Below, in pieces: positions 55,964 to 64,000 of a stretch of DNA of 64,000 nucleotides. The stretch is from Hyphomicrobiaceae bacterium (GTDB lineage Bacteria; Pseudomonadota; Alphaproteobacteria; Rhizobiales; Hyphomicrobiaceae). The notes under the pieces were generated by a model, which saw only the letters and a list, made by a program, of their open reading frames with translations, had not been told where the DNA came from and searched no databases. The position numbers and the translations under genes are program-made. Each line of letters begins with the position of its first letter. Position 1 is the first letter of the stretch. The stretch is from the NCBI GenBank assembly GCA_023384095.1, contig JAHDXT010000008.1:46227-110226 (forward strand). The letters run 5' to 3'.

Positions 55964-56938
55964 GTGAAAATTCTCATCGTCGGCGGCGCGGGCATGATCG
56001 GCCGGAAGCTGGCGGAGCGGCTGGCGAAGGACGGCAGCCTCGGCGGCAAGCCGATCACCGGCGTGGTGCTGCACGACGTGGTCGAGGCGCGGGCTTGCCA
56101 GGACTGCCCGTTCCCCATTTCAGCCGAGGTCGGCGACCTGTCGCAGCCGGGGGAGGCGGCCCGGCTCGCGGCGGGGCGCCCCGACGTCATCTTCCACCTG
56201 GCGGCGATCGTGTCGGGGGAGGCGGAGCTCGAGTTCGACAAGGGTTACGGCATCAATCTCGACGGCACCCGCCTCCTGCTCGAGGCCGTCCGTCAGGCCG
56301 GCAACAGGCCTCGCCTCGTCTTCACCAGCTCGATCGCGGTGTTCGGGGCGCCGTTCCCGGATGCGATCGGCGACGAGTTCTTCACGACCCCGCTGACGTC
56401 CTACGGCACCCAGAAGGCCATCTGCGAGCTGCTGCTCGCGGACTATACGCGCAAGGGGTTCTTGGACGGCATCGGCATCCGGCTGCCGACGGTGTGCGTG
56501 AGGCCGGGCGCACCGAACAAGGCCGCCTCCGGATTCTTCTCCAACATCATCCGTGAGCCGCTCGCGGGCCAGGAGGCGGTGCTGCCCGTCTCGGAGGACG
56601 TGCGCCATTGGCACGCGAGCCCGCGTGCCGCGACCGGATTCCTGATCCACGCCGCCGCCATCGACGGCGAGAAGGTGGGTCCGCGGCGCAATCTCACGAT
56701 GCCGGGGCAGTCGGTCACCGTCGGCGAGCAGATCGCCGGGTTGCGCAAGGTGGCTGGCGACAAGGTCGCGGCGCGGATCCGCCGCGAGCCGGATCAGACG
56801 ATCATGCGCATCGTCGCCGGCTGGCCCCGCAACTTCGACGCGAGCCGGGCGATTACCCTCGGCTTCAAGGCGGACCCGAGCTTCGAGGCGATCGTCCGGT
56901 CACATATCGACGACGAGCTCGATGGGAGAATTGCCTGA
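55964..56938 (+). CDS. denD: D-erythronate dehydrogenase
   Basis: A 324-residue extended SDR that oxidises D-erythronate to 2-oxo-D-tetronate with NAD. VKILIVGGAGMIGRKLAERLA begins the Rossmann fold. S/Y/K catalysis is in TSSIAVFG and TSYGTQKAICE. The family pattern RLPTVCVRPGAPNKAASGFFSNIIREPLAGQEAVLPV matches DenD. GTG at 55964 is preferred (GGGGAG 7 bases upstream) over ATG at 55949. It starts 19 bases after the isomerase stop, forming a pathway pair. No kinase (otnK) or aldolase (otnC) gene is nearby. Confidence 0.88.
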   Translation: MKILIVGGAGMIGRKLAERLAKDGSLGGKPITGVVLHDVVEARACQDCPFPISAEVGDLSQPGEAARLAAGRPDVIFHLAAIVSGEAELEFDKGYGINLDGTRLLLEAVRQAGNRPRLVFTSSIAVFGAPFPDAIGDEFFTTPLTSYGTQKAICELLLADYTRKGFLDGIGIRLPTVCVRPGAPNKAASGFFSNIIREPLAGQEAVLPVSEDVRHWHASPRAATGFLIHAAAIDGEKVGPRRNLTMPGQSVTVGEQIAGLRKVAGDKVAARIRREPDQTIMRIVAGWPRNFDASRAITLGFKADPSFEAIVRSHIDDELDGRIA

Positions 56939-56982
56939 CGCGCAATAAAGCCGCAGAGCGACACGGCGTTCCCGCAGCGGAT

Positions 56983-57001
56983 GGGTGACCTCTGGTAACC
57001 C
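56983..57001 (+). terminator. Imperfect hairpin after denD
   Basis: GGGTGACC-TCT-GGTAACCC pairs over 8 positions with one mismatch, 45 bases after the denD stop. It is a plausible transcript end. Confidence 0.35.
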
Positions 57002-57430
57002 AGTTCTTCGCACCCATTTGTTCAATCGAGATAACACGGTAAAAGATCTGGCTCAGATCGTATATGAGTGAGCGGCTTGAACGCCGAGCCAAGGAGCAGC
57101 CGTCGATGCCGGTGGCGAAATCTCCATCTGCGCATAAGCAACGATCGGTCCACCCTATTCGCGCCATAGTGTTTCGCGCTAACGTACTGCCGATCACGCG
57201 AGGGGTGAACGGGCCCAGGCAATCCGTGGAGGTCACGAGCTCGAGGTTTCGCCGAGTTCAAATGCGTCATGCAGTGCCGACCATTCGCGCTTCGGGCGTA
57301 TGGCGGGCACCCTCTGCGTCCGGCATCCGGCACGAGACCGCCATGTCACTGGCGGCACCGGCATGATCGCTCCGCTTCCACGATTGCTGGCATCAACCGA
57401 CGACCGAGAATGACCCACCGAGGGCGCAAC
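57002..57430. other. Long spacer before the GTP cyclohydrolase II gene
   Basis: Roughly 430 bases, visibly richer in A and T than the flanking genes, with no coding frame I can support. A 100-residue open frame starting at 57064 has no good ribosome-binding site and no family look. I see no FMN-riboswitch consensus. Confidence 0.45.
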
Positions 57431-58216
57431 ATGCCGAACGCTCCAGTATCAGCGCAACCACTGGCTCGAGAGATGAGGACCGCATCAGACGGAGAGGCCG
57501 CAGCTCCGGGGCGCGCACTGGCGGCGCCCTGGCTGGAAGCCGTGCACGTGAACGGCCGCGAGACGAACGGGGCAGAGCACGCCATCGCCGAGCGTCCGTC
57601 CAGGACCGCAGCGGGCGTATTCCGCGACACCGCGCGGACCATCCTGCCGGTCGAGTACCAGGGCCGGGAGATCAGTTTCGAGGCTCATGCCTATGAGGAC
57701 GAATCGGCCTCCTACCAGGCGCTGGCGCTCGTTCATCGCGCCCCCGGCATCGCCAAGGAGCTCCCGCTGGTACGGGTCCACAGCGGTTGCGTGACGGGGG
57801 ACATCTTCCATTCGCTGCGCTGCGACTGCTATCCGCAGCTCCAGAAGGCGATCGACCGCATCGTCGACAGCCAGCTCGGCGTCATCATCTACCTGCCGCA
57901 TCACGAGGGCCGCGGGATCGGGCTGGTCGCGAAGATCAAGGCGTATGCGGCGCAGGACCGGGGGCTCGACACCGTGGATGCGAACCTGTCGATCGGGGCG
58001 CCGGTCGACGCCCGCGACTACCAGCTCGCTGCAAAGATCCTCAAGGACCTGAGCTTCAGCGGCATCCGCCTGCTGACCAACAATCCGCTGAAGGTCGAGG
58101 CGCTGCAGCGGCACGGCATCGACGTCGTCGAGCAGGTCCAGCACGCGACGTCGCCATCACCGCACAACGCGCGCTATCTCGCGACCAAACGCGAGCGGAT
58201 GGCCCACAAGCTCTGA
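57431..58216 (+). CDS. ribA: GTP cyclohydrolase II, divergent
   Basis: A 261-residue protein of the RibA family that opens GTP to start riboflavin synthesis. Zinc ligands are kept in HSGCVTGD...LRCDC, as are DTVDAN and LLTNNPLKVEAL. A 60-residue disordered head precedes the domain. The active-site string that is YLRQEGRGIG or YHRQEGRNIG in model enzymes reads YLPHHEGRGIG here: the Arg-Gln is lost and one residue is gained. It may be a paralogue with altered chemistry. There is no RibB domain. GAGGG is 6 bases before the ATG. Confidence 0.85.
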   Translation: MPNAPVSAQPLAREMRTASDGEAAAPGRALAAPWLEAVHVNGRETNGAEHAIAERPSRTAAGVFRDTARTILPVEYQGREISFEAHAYEDESASYQALALVHRAPGIAKELPLVRVHSGCVTGDIFHSLRCDCYPQLQKAIDRIVDSQLGVIIYLPHHEGRGIGLVAKIKAYAAQDRGLDTVDANLSIGAPVDARDYQLAAKILKDLSFSGIRLLTNNPLKVEALQRHGIDVVEQVQHATSPSPHNARYLATKRERMAHKL

Positions 58217-58355
58217 AGCGCCGGCGCCAGCCGGCCGTCGGGAGCGACCCGCGCCTGCTCTGTCGGAGAGGCGCGTCCGGCCCCTCCGGGCTGGCACGCC
58301 GCGTGATGCGTGCTAGAAACCCTGCGGTTGGATTCCAACAGTACGGAGGTGCCCC

Positions 58356-58706
58356 ATGCCCATCACACGCCACGAGCCGTCGGCGATCCTCTCGGACGTG
58401 GTCGAGGCGAACGGCTTCGTCTTCACGGCCGGAGTCGTCGCCGACGACGCCACCCTCGACGCGAAAGGCCAGACGGAGCAGATCCTGAAGGAGGTCGACC
58501 GTCTGCTCGGGCTGTGCGGCACCGACAAGAGCAGGATCGTCTCGGCCACCATCTGGGTCACCGACATCCGCAACCGCGAGAAGTTGAACGAGGCCTGGAG
58601 CGCCTGGACAGGCGGCAAGAACCTGCCGGCCCGCGCCTGCGTCGAGGCGAAGCTCGCCGATCCGCGCCTGCTGGTCGAGATCGCGGTGATCGCGGCGAAA
58701 GGGTGA
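58356..58706 (+). CDS. RidA-family (YjgF/YER057c/UK114) protein
   Basis: A 116-residue trimeric deaminase-type protein. [36 protein letters not shown] and the substrate arginine in [21 protein letters not shown] are present. RidA hydrolyses reactive enamine/imine intermediates; subgroup function is uncertain. GGAGG lies 8 bases before the ATG. It follows the GTP cyclohydrolase gene by 140 bases. Confidence 0.92.
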   Translation: MPITRHEPSAILSDVVEANGFVFTAGVVADDATLDAKGQTEQILKEVDRLLGLCGTDKSRIVSATIWVTDIRNREKLNEAWSAWTGGKNLPARACVEAKLADPRLLVEIAVIAAKG

Positions 58707-58764
58707 TGCTGTCACCTGTGATCGGGGGGCGTGGCTGCCCCCCTGCCCACGACGCCAGGACCCA

Positions 58765-59220
58765 ATGAGCGACAGCCAACGCAAGCCGCCAGCCCGGCGC
58801 TCGGCCTTCAGGCATTTCCGCGTGATCCCGACGCGCTGGATGGACAACGACCTCTACGGCCACGTCAACAACGTCGTCTACTACTCGTACTTCGACACGA
58901 TCATAAACCGCTACCTGATCGAGCCGGGCGGCATCGACATCCACGAGGGCACGATCATCGGCATCGCGGTCGAGACGGGCTGCCGCTTCCACCGTTCGTT
59001 CGCCTATCCGGAGGATATCGAAGCCGGCCTGCGGGTGGGGCGGCTCGGCACCTCCTCGGTTCGCTACGAGCTCGGCCTGTTCGGCGCCGGCGAGGACGAG
59101 GCGCGGGCAGACGGGCATTTCGTCCATGTCTTCGTAGATCGGCAGACGATGCGGCCGATCCCGATGCCCGAGCGCCTGCGCGCGGCGCTCGCCCGGCTGG
59201 CGGGTGAAACTAGCGAATAG
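58765..59220 (+). CDS. Acyl-CoA thioesterase (4HBT family)
   Basis: A 151-residue hot-dog thioesterase. [28 protein letters not shown] carries the catalytic aspartate and the HVNN motif of 4-hydroxybenzoyl-CoA-thioesterase-type proteins. The chain length preference is unknown. It lies 58 bases after RidA, likely co-transcribed. Its stop codon sits within a TAGCGAATAGCGAG repeat identical in style to the one at arfB. Confidence 0.88.
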   Translation: MSDSQRKPPARRSAFRHFRVIPTRWMDNDLYGHVNNVVYYSYFDTIINRYLIEPGGIDIHEGTIIGIAVETGCRFHRSFAYPEDIEAGLRVGRLGTSSVRYELGLFGAGEDEARADGHFVHVFVDRQTMRPIPMPERLRAALARLAGETSE

Positions 59221-59229
59221 CGAGTAGGG
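59211..59229. repeat. TAGCGAATAGCGAGTAGGG repeat at the thioesterase stop
   Basis: A short copy of the tandem unit found at 54036-54075, again spanning the last codons and the TAG stop of a gene. Confidence 0.7.
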
Positions 59230-59347
59230 CGCAGGGGGGGGCGAGCGCCCTCGACGCAATATGCGAATGGTGCGGCCCTGATCCGGGGTTTCGCACCTGG
59301 CGGCGGCCAATCGGCTGAAAGCGGCAATAATCAAAAAAAGACGTAGT

Positions 59348-59411
59348 CGCTATATGCTTCGCATCGAACGCCGAAGCTCGACCGTCTTTTGCACGCGCGA
59401 CGTATATAGCG
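59348..59411. promoter_or_regulatory. Nested inverted repeats in the spacer before the polysaccharide genes
   Basis: CGCTATAT (59348-59355) pairs exactly with ATATAGCG (59404-59411), and inside it GCTTCG (59356-59361) pairs with CGAAGC (59372-59377). They lie in a 420-base gap (59221-59640) that is clearly AT-richer than average, with an A7 run near 59332. A regulatory site or a transcript end is likely. No gene is seen in the gap. Confidence 0.45.
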
Positions 59412-59640
59412 CTGAAACTCCTGCGTTTCCGTTATCGCCTTATTCCCTGTTTCCGGCCCCGAGAATACCTGTTGATTTCTTTGGAGCGCCAAAGTTATCC
59501 TCAGGCGTGTGAGGGAATGGGGGAATGCCTGCGGGCAGGGGAGAGCCTGCGGGCAGCATCAACGACCATCACCTTTGTTTGTGAGTTTTGCCTGCGGGTG
59601 ACGCGCCTTGGCCTGGTCCAGGGCGTGGGTGGGGGTTTGT

Positions 59641-60888
59641 ATGCGCGTGATCGCGGTCATAGGCACGCGACCGGAAGCCGTAAAAATGGCGCCGGTCATC
59701 ACGGCGCTGAGAGCGCGATCGTCGGCCGGCATAGAAAGTCTCGTTCTCTCCACGGGCCAGCATCACGAATTGCTGCATCCAATTCTCGATGTTTTCGGCA
59801 TCAGGCCCGACGTCGAATTGAGCCTCATGCGAAAATGCCATTCACTCAATGAGCTTTATTCTGCGGCCGTTGCCGAGATCGATCGGGTATTCTGCGAATT
59901 GCAGCCCGACGTCGTGCTCGTGCATGGGGATACGACCTCCGCGGCGGCGGCTGCGATGGCCGCATTCCACCGCCGGGTCAGCGTCGGGCACGTGGAAGCT
60001 GGCCTGCGCAGCGGCGACCTCGGCCAGCCCTGGCCGGAGGAGATGAACCGCCGGCTGATCGATCTCGGCGCGGAGTTCCATTTCGCGCCGACGCGCGCCG
60101 CCAAGGCCAGATTGATCGGCGAGGGCGTCGCGCCGGCCAGCATACTCGTGACCGGCAACACCGTGATCGATGCGCTGCTGTCCGTGGCCGCACGCATCGA
60201 CTGCGATGCGCGAATGAGGGCCGCCCTCGACGACAAATTCAGCTTTCTGGATGGTGCGCGGGAGCTGGTCCTGGTCACGGGCCATCGCCGCGAGAATTTC
60301 GGCGACGGCATCAGGGACATCTGCAGAGCCCTTCTGGAGCTGTCGGAGCGCCGTGGCCTGGCGATCGTCTATCCCGTGCATCTCAACCCGAACGTCCGCA
60401 AGCCGGTGATCGAGTTGCTCGGCGGATGCCGCAACATCCATCTCATTCCGCCGGCGGGCTATCTCGAGTTCGTCTACCTGATGATGCGCAGCAGTCTCAT
60501 CCTGACCGACTCGGGAGGCGTGCAGGAGGAGGCGCCGAGCCTCGGCAAGCCGGTGCTGGTGATGCGGAACGTCACGGAGCGGCCCGAGGCGGTTGCCGCC
60601 GGTCTCGCGCGGCTCGTCGGAACCGAGCCGCAGAGGATCGTGACCGCCGCCTGCGCCGCACTCGACGACCCAGGATGCACAGGATCGCAGCGGAGCCGCG
60701 CCAGCCCGTTCGGCGACGGCTTCGCCGCGCAGCGCATCGCCGACTTCCTCGCCGGACGCCGGCAACGCGCGCCGGGGGCCGACCGGCAGCGCGACCGCTA
60801 TGGGGAATTGGCGCGCGGGCCGGTAGGCAGCCCGGCTCCAGACTTCAATCGACTGCCTTCGGGGAGCGGTTTGGAGGTCCTTGCGTAA
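59641..60888 (+). CDS. wecB: UDP-N-acetylglucosamine 2-epimerase
   Basis: A 415-residue non-hydrolysing epimerase making UDP-ManNAc for surface polysaccharides. VIGTRPEAVKMAPV, STGQHHELL, VLVHGDTTSAAAAAMAAF, GHVEAGLRS, EEMNRRLID and TDSGGVQEEAPSLGKPVLVMRNVTERPE are all WecB signatures. A Gly/Arg/Pro-rich tail of about 45 residues follows the normal end. GGTGGGGG precedes the ATG. First gene of a polysaccharide-like group. Confidence 0.95.
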   Translation: MRVIAVIGTRPEAVKMAPVITALRARSSAGIESLVLSTGQHHELLHPILDVFGIRPDVELSLMRKCHSLNELYSAAVAEIDRVFCELQPDVVLVHGDTTSAAAAAMAAFHRRVSVGHVEAGLRSGDLGQPWPEEMNRRLIDLGAEFHFAPTRAAKARLIGEGVAPASILVTGNTVIDALLSVAARIDCDARMRAALDDKFSFLDGARELVLVTGHRRENFGDGIRDICRALLELSERRGLAIVYPVHLNPNVRKPVIELLGGCRNIHLIPPAGYLEFVYLMMRSSLILTDSGGVQEEAPSLGKPVLVMRNVTERPEAVAAGLARLVGTEPQRIVTAACAALDDPGCTGSQRSRASPFGDGFAAQRIADFLAGRRQRAPGADRQRDRYGELARGPVGSPAPDFNRLPSGSGLEVLA

Positions 60889-60990
60889 CCGACGCGAGCC
60901 CCGCTCGACGATAGGGTAGGACGCCGGAGAATCCGATCGGCCGCGCTTTTTTGCAAGGCTGGTCCGGGCTGTGATGCGGAGGATTCGGGT

Positions 60991-61800
60991 TTGCGAAAGT
61001 ATCTGGCATTCGCCGTGGCGCCGGGGTTGTTGCTGATCGCCGGAAGCGGAGCTCCCGAGCACGCCGCAGCGCAGGGTTCCGGGATCGCCCGCTCCGACGT
61101 CGCCACTGTGTTCGGCTACTACGGTGTCAGCGACGGCAACAGCGACCGCCGGTTCGCGACGGCCTGGGCCAACGTCGTGCTTGCAGCCGGCCTCGGAGCG
61201 CACGCCGAAGTTCATGCCATGGACCGCGAGGAGGACGCCGGGTATTTCGCCGGCGGACTGTCCTGGAATACCCGCGCCGTCGAGGTGCGGGGCTGGCTCG
61301 GCACCAGCACGGCGAACGCCGGCATCCTGCCCGAGCTCCATGCGCGGCTCGAGGCAGCCTACCGCACCCGCGCGGAGCTGGGGCTCGTGCTGCAGCCGGC
61401 CGTGAGCTTTCGCAGCTATCGCAACGGCGCCGAGGAGGCCGCCATCGAGGCCCAGGTCCTGAAATACACCGCGGTTGGATCCGGCTCGCTGGTCCTCAGT
61501 GCGCTTGCGCGAGCGATGCTCGCCGATCCGGGCAGCCGCGGCAGCGCGTCGTTCGGCGCCGGGCTGACCTATGCCGAATGCCGCAGGTTCTCGATCGGCC
61601 TCAGCGTCGAAGGAGGCCGGGCGGCCTATGACGGGCTGCTCGCGCCCGGCACCGTCGACGAGCGCTACTTCAGCATTCGGCCGGCGGCTTCGCTGTTTCT
61701 GACCGACCGTATCGAGCTGATCGGGCTGGCCGAATACAGCGGACGCGAGTCCTACGACGTCTACGGCGGCCATGTCGGGCTGAAGGTCCATCTCGACTAG
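60991..61800 (+). CDS. Predicted outer-membrane beta-barrel protein (YaiO-like)
   Basis: A 269-residue exported protein with a signal peptide (LAFAVAPGLLLIAGSGAPEHAAAQ). Alternating hydrophobic/polar strands follow throughout and it ends in a strand (YGGHVGLKVHLD). It starts with TTG at 60991, strongly supported by GGAGGA 7 bases upstream. The pattern resembles YaiO-type barrels, which in E. coli lie next to a family 2 glycosyltransferase gene, as here. Likely a polysaccharide-related barrel (inference). Confidence 0.6.
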   Translation: MRKYLAFAVAPGLLLIAGSGAPEHAAAQGSGIARSDVATVFGYYGVSDGNSDRRFATAWANVVLAAGLGAHAEVHAMDREEDAGYFAGGLSWNTRAVEVRGWLGTSTANAGILPELHARLEAAYRTRAELGLVLQPAVSFRSYRNGAEEAAIEAQVLKYTAVGSGSLVLSALARAMLADPGSRGSASFGAGLTYAECRRFSIGLSVEGGRAAYDGLLAPGTVDERYFSIRPAASLFLTDRIELIGLAEYSGRESYDVYGGHVGLKVHLD

Positions 61801-61843
61801 CGCAGAGGCGCAAACCGCCCTGGCGGGCCGCGTGGGGGAGACC

Positions 61844-63103
61844 ATGGCAATCCTGGAAGGGTTCGTGCTGGCGACGATCTGCGTCGGGCTGGCTCTCGCG
61901 GCCCGGCAGCTCGCGCTGGCTTCGCGCGTGGCCGTCGGCGGGGCGTCCTCGGACCGCGCGCCGGTGCCGGATTTCGGCGCCGATCCCACAGACTGGCCGA
62001 CCGTCACGGTCCTCGTCCCGGCCCACAACGAGGAGCAGGTGATGCCGGGCTGCCTCGCCGCGATGGCCGCGCTCGAGTATCCGGGGGACAGGCACCGCAT
62101 CCTCGTCATCGACGACCGATCGACCGACCGGACCGGTGCCATCGCAGATGCCTTCACCGGGTGCGACCCCAGAATTGCGGTGCTGCACCGCGGGCAGGCG
62201 GCGCGACCCGGAAAATCGGCGGCCGTCGCCGAGGCCACGGCTATCACGACGTCGGACGTCGTCGTGCTCTTCGACGCCGACTACCTGCCGCCGCCAGGGT
62301 TGCTGAAGGAGCTGGTGGCGCCGTTCGCCGACCCGGGCGTAGGCGCGACGATGGGGCGTGTCGTGCCCTCGAACAGCGACGTCAATCTCCTGACCCGGCT
62401 GCTCGATCTGGAGCGCCGTGCCGGCTATGGCGTCGACCAGACCGGCCGGGCGTTGTGGCGGCTCCTGCCCCAGTTCGGCGGCACCGTGGGCGGCATCCGG
62501 CGCGCGGCGCTCGAGAGCGTCGGAGGCTGGCGGGAGGGACACCTGGCGGAGGATACCGATCTGACGTTCCGGCTGGCGCTGGGCGGCTGGCGCATCGCCT
62601 TTCTCGGCCATGCCTGCTGCTACGAGGAGGTGCCCGAGGATTGCGTGAGCAGGTTCCGGCAGGTCCGCCGCTGGGCATACGGCCACAACGAGTGCCTGCT
62701 GAGCTACTGGGCGGCCGTGCTCCTCTCGCGCCGGCTCAGGGCCATGCAGAAACTGGATGGCGCGCTCATCCTGCTGTTCTACATGTTCCCCGCTTGCGCT
62801 CTGCTGAGCACGCTGGCGGCAATCCTGGTCCTGGCCTACGGCAGCGGCCCGGGTCTCCTTCCCGAGGCCTGGCCGGCTCTCGAGCCACTGCTGGCGGTCG
62901 CGGTGCTCGCCCCATATGCGCAGATCATGACGGCGGCCGTCATCGACCGGCAGCAGCATGTGGTGCGCGTGCTGCCGCTGCTGTTCGCCTCGTCGAGCCT
63001 TTCGCTGCTGGCATCGGCGGCGGCGGTGGCGCTGCTGTTGCGCGACCGTATCTGCGGACGGTCGCCCGGGTGGGACAAGACCCGCCGCTACCGGCCGGCG
63101 TGA
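61844..63103 (+). CDS. Family 2 membrane glycosyltransferase
   Basis: A 419-residue processive-type GT2. One N-terminal helix is followed by the GT-A domain: VTVLVPAHNEEQVMPGCL, the nucleotide-sugar aspartates in VIDDRSTDRT and LFDADYLPP, EDTDLTFRLALGGWRI, and RQVRRWAYGH (QxxRW-like). Four further helices complete it. This is the cellulose/hyaluronan-synthase-type fold; the sugar is unknown. ATG at 61844 has GGGGGAG four bases upstream; a GTG at 61832 is also in frame. Confidence 0.9.
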   Translation: MAILEGFVLATICVGLALAARQLALASRVAVGGASSDRAPVPDFGADPTDWPTVTVLVPAHNEEQVMPGCLAAMAALEYPGDRHRILVIDDRSTDRTGAIADAFTGCDPRIAVLHRGQAARPGKSAAVAEATAITTSDVVVLFDADYLPPPGLLKELVAPFADPGVGATMGRVVPSNSDVNLLTRLLDLERRAGYGVDQTGRALWRLLPQFGGTVGGIRRAALESVGGWREGHLAEDTDLTFRLALGGWRIAFLGHACCYEEVPEDCVSRFRQVRRWAYGHNECLLSYWAAVLLSRRLRAMQKLDGALILLFYMFPACALLSTLAAILVLAYGSGPGLLPEAWPALEPLLAVAVLAPYAQIMTAAVIDRQQHVVRVLPLLFASSSLSLLASAAAVALLLRDRICGRSPGWDKTRRYRPA

Positions 63104-63126
63104 CCGGCAAGGGTCGGGCGCGGCAT

Positions 63127-63918
63127 ATGACCGGCTCCGGACTGCTTACCGCAGCCGTTCTCGGCGCAGCCTATCTCTCGTCTCTGGCCCTGCTTCTGCG
63201 GTGGTCTGCCAGGATCGAGGGCAGCCACGTGCTCGCCATAGCGCGCGTCCGTCCTACCCATTGCGCCGGTCCAGGCTTGCAGGCGCGCGTCGCACTGTTC
63301 ACGGCGGCCGCGTCGATAGTCGCGGCGGCGCTGCTGGCGCTCGAGGCGAAAGCCCTGGCCTTCATCGGCAGCTCCCGGGTGCCGGGGATGACCTGCCCGC
63401 CAGGATGGCTGCCCGCGCCCGCTTGCACGCTCGAGGTGGCGTCGAGCCAGCCGGGCGCGGGAACGGCCTCGGCCATCCTGCTCGTCTGCGCGGCGATGAT
63501 GCTGGCCGCGCGCCGGTCCATGTATCGCAGCGCACTTTATCCACTTGCTTGCCTGCTGCTGGGCATCGCCGCATTCGGGGCCGCAGCCGATCTCGCATCG
63601 GGCAGCGATGGGCGGGCACGCCCGCAGCTCGCGTTCAGGATGGCTGCCGGTCTGCAGTTGACCGCAGCGGCGGGATTCGTCCTCACCGCCCTCGTGCTCC
63701 GGGTCCGGAGCATCGCGGCGATGCGTCGCTGCGTCCTGGCGCACTTGGCCGGAGCCTGCGTCAGGTTGCTCGGGGCCCTGTCGATGCTGGCGCTCTGGCC
63801 GTTTCTGCCGAGGGCCTCGGCGGCGGCGCTGCTCGTCGTCATGCTGCTGGTGCCCGGCGTGGCGACCGCCCTCACCGGCGCCACGGCCATGGCCTCGCCG
63901 CCGCCGGAGGACGTCTGA
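63127..63918 (+). CDS. Hypothetical polytopic membrane protein
   Basis: A 263-residue protein with about seven predicted helices and no recognised domain. A periplasmic loop (about 75-105) has two cysteines (MTCPPGWLPAPACTLEV) that could form a disulfide. It follows the glycosyltransferase by 23 bases, so it is probably a partner in the same surface-polysaccharide process (inference). Bases 63919-64000 hold no gene within the window. Confidence 0.65.
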   Translation: MTGSGLLTAAVLGAAYLSSLALLLRWSARIEGSHVLAIARVRPTHCAGPGLQARVALFTAAASIVAAALLALEAKALAFIGSSRVPGMTCPPGWLPAPACTLEVASSQPGAGTASAILLVCAAMMLAARRSMYRSALYPLACLLLGIAAFGAAADLASGSDGRARPQLAFRMAAGLQLTAAAGFVLTALVLRVRSIAAMRRCVLAHLAGACVRLLGALSMLALWPFLPRASAAALLVVMLLVPGVATALTGATAMASPPPEDV

Positions 63919-64000
63919 CGGACTACAATCTCCCCTCCCCCTTGCGGCTACGGGATTCACACATCTCGCGTTCCCATCGCAAGCGCAAATCCGGCGAGGC

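Noticed and set aside
57064..57366. A 100-residue frame in the spacer before ribA
   Set aside because: No ribosome-binding site, no family resemblance and irregular composition; kept as intergenic.
59842..62247. An 801-codon minus-strand frame opposite wecB and the glycosyltransferase
   Set aside because: Shadow of well-supported plus-strand genes; no start signal or recognisable domain.

Overview
This 64-kb window is a high-GC, gene-dense chromosomal segment of an alphaproteobacterium, most likely a member of the Hyphomicrobiales (Rhizobiales). The assignment rests on a PetP/PetR-type MarR plus OmpR pair, a long alphaproteobacterial form of ribosomal protein S2, an IalB-family protein, an HWE-family histidine kinase, an HspQ/YccV protein and typical palindromic intergenic repeats. 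It is recognition by eye, not a database result. There is no rRNA, tRNA, CRISPR array, prophage or insertion sequence that I can recognise. Most very long overlapping open frames are antisense shadows caused by GC-rich third codon positions.

Layout. 1-1,820 (minus): two-component kinase (cut by the window edge), response regulator petR and MarR regulator petP. 2,006-10,131 (plus): ilvE, a conserved unknown, serC-serA (with a candidate leader RNA), a DUF4139 envelope protein and purA. 10,172-15,712: GNAT and Nudix enzymes, a phosphoesterase, an MFS transporter, a 46-residue membrane peptide, a PhoD-like phosphatase and a DUF302 protein. 15,859-21,579 (minus): a tightly overlapping operon of solute-binding protein, double permease, ATPase, metallo-beta-lactamase-fold hydrolase and SurE nucleotidase. 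21,680-27,561: a divergent catabolic-looking locus with a SorC regulator facing a SAF-domain (DRL/homoserine-dehydrogenase-like) oxidoreductase and the E1-alpha, E1-beta and E2 genes of a 2-oxoacid (or acetoin) dehydrogenase complex. 28,187-34,564 (plus): cobalamin riboswitch with an intrinsic terminator, then btuB-btuF-btuC-btuD and an abutting patatin-like lipase gene.

34,629-42,091: DMT transporter, GntR regulator divergent from a fumarylacetoacetate-hydrolase-family enzyme, 1-Cys peroxiredoxin, a small zinc-ribbon protein, a VOC protein and a multi-PAS HWE kinase. 42,092-47,510: BrkB-family membrane protein, rpsB-tsf, a DUF423 protein and an acyl-CoA ligase. 47,507-54,041: YejA-like solute-binding protein, IalB-family protein, HspQ, a malyl-CoA-lyase-like enzyme, a lipid A acyltransferase and the ribosome-rescue factor ArfB. 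54,342-56,938 (plus): SDR dehydrogenase, OtnI/Hyi-like isomerase and D-erythronate dehydrogenase (C4 acid-sugar catabolism). 57,431-59,220: a divergent GTP cyclohydrolase II, RidA and a thioesterase. 59,641-63,918 (plus): a surface-polysaccharide group (wecB, outer-membrane beta-barrel, family 2 glycosyltransferase, membrane protein), preceded by an AT-richer, palindrome-containing spacer.

The best candidate for an undescribed system is the SorC / SAF-oxidoreductase / E1-E2 locus. The transporter-MBL-SurE operon is the second. Dispersed palindromic repeats sit in many gaps, and in at least two places a short TAGCGAA-type repeat provides the stop codon of a gene.
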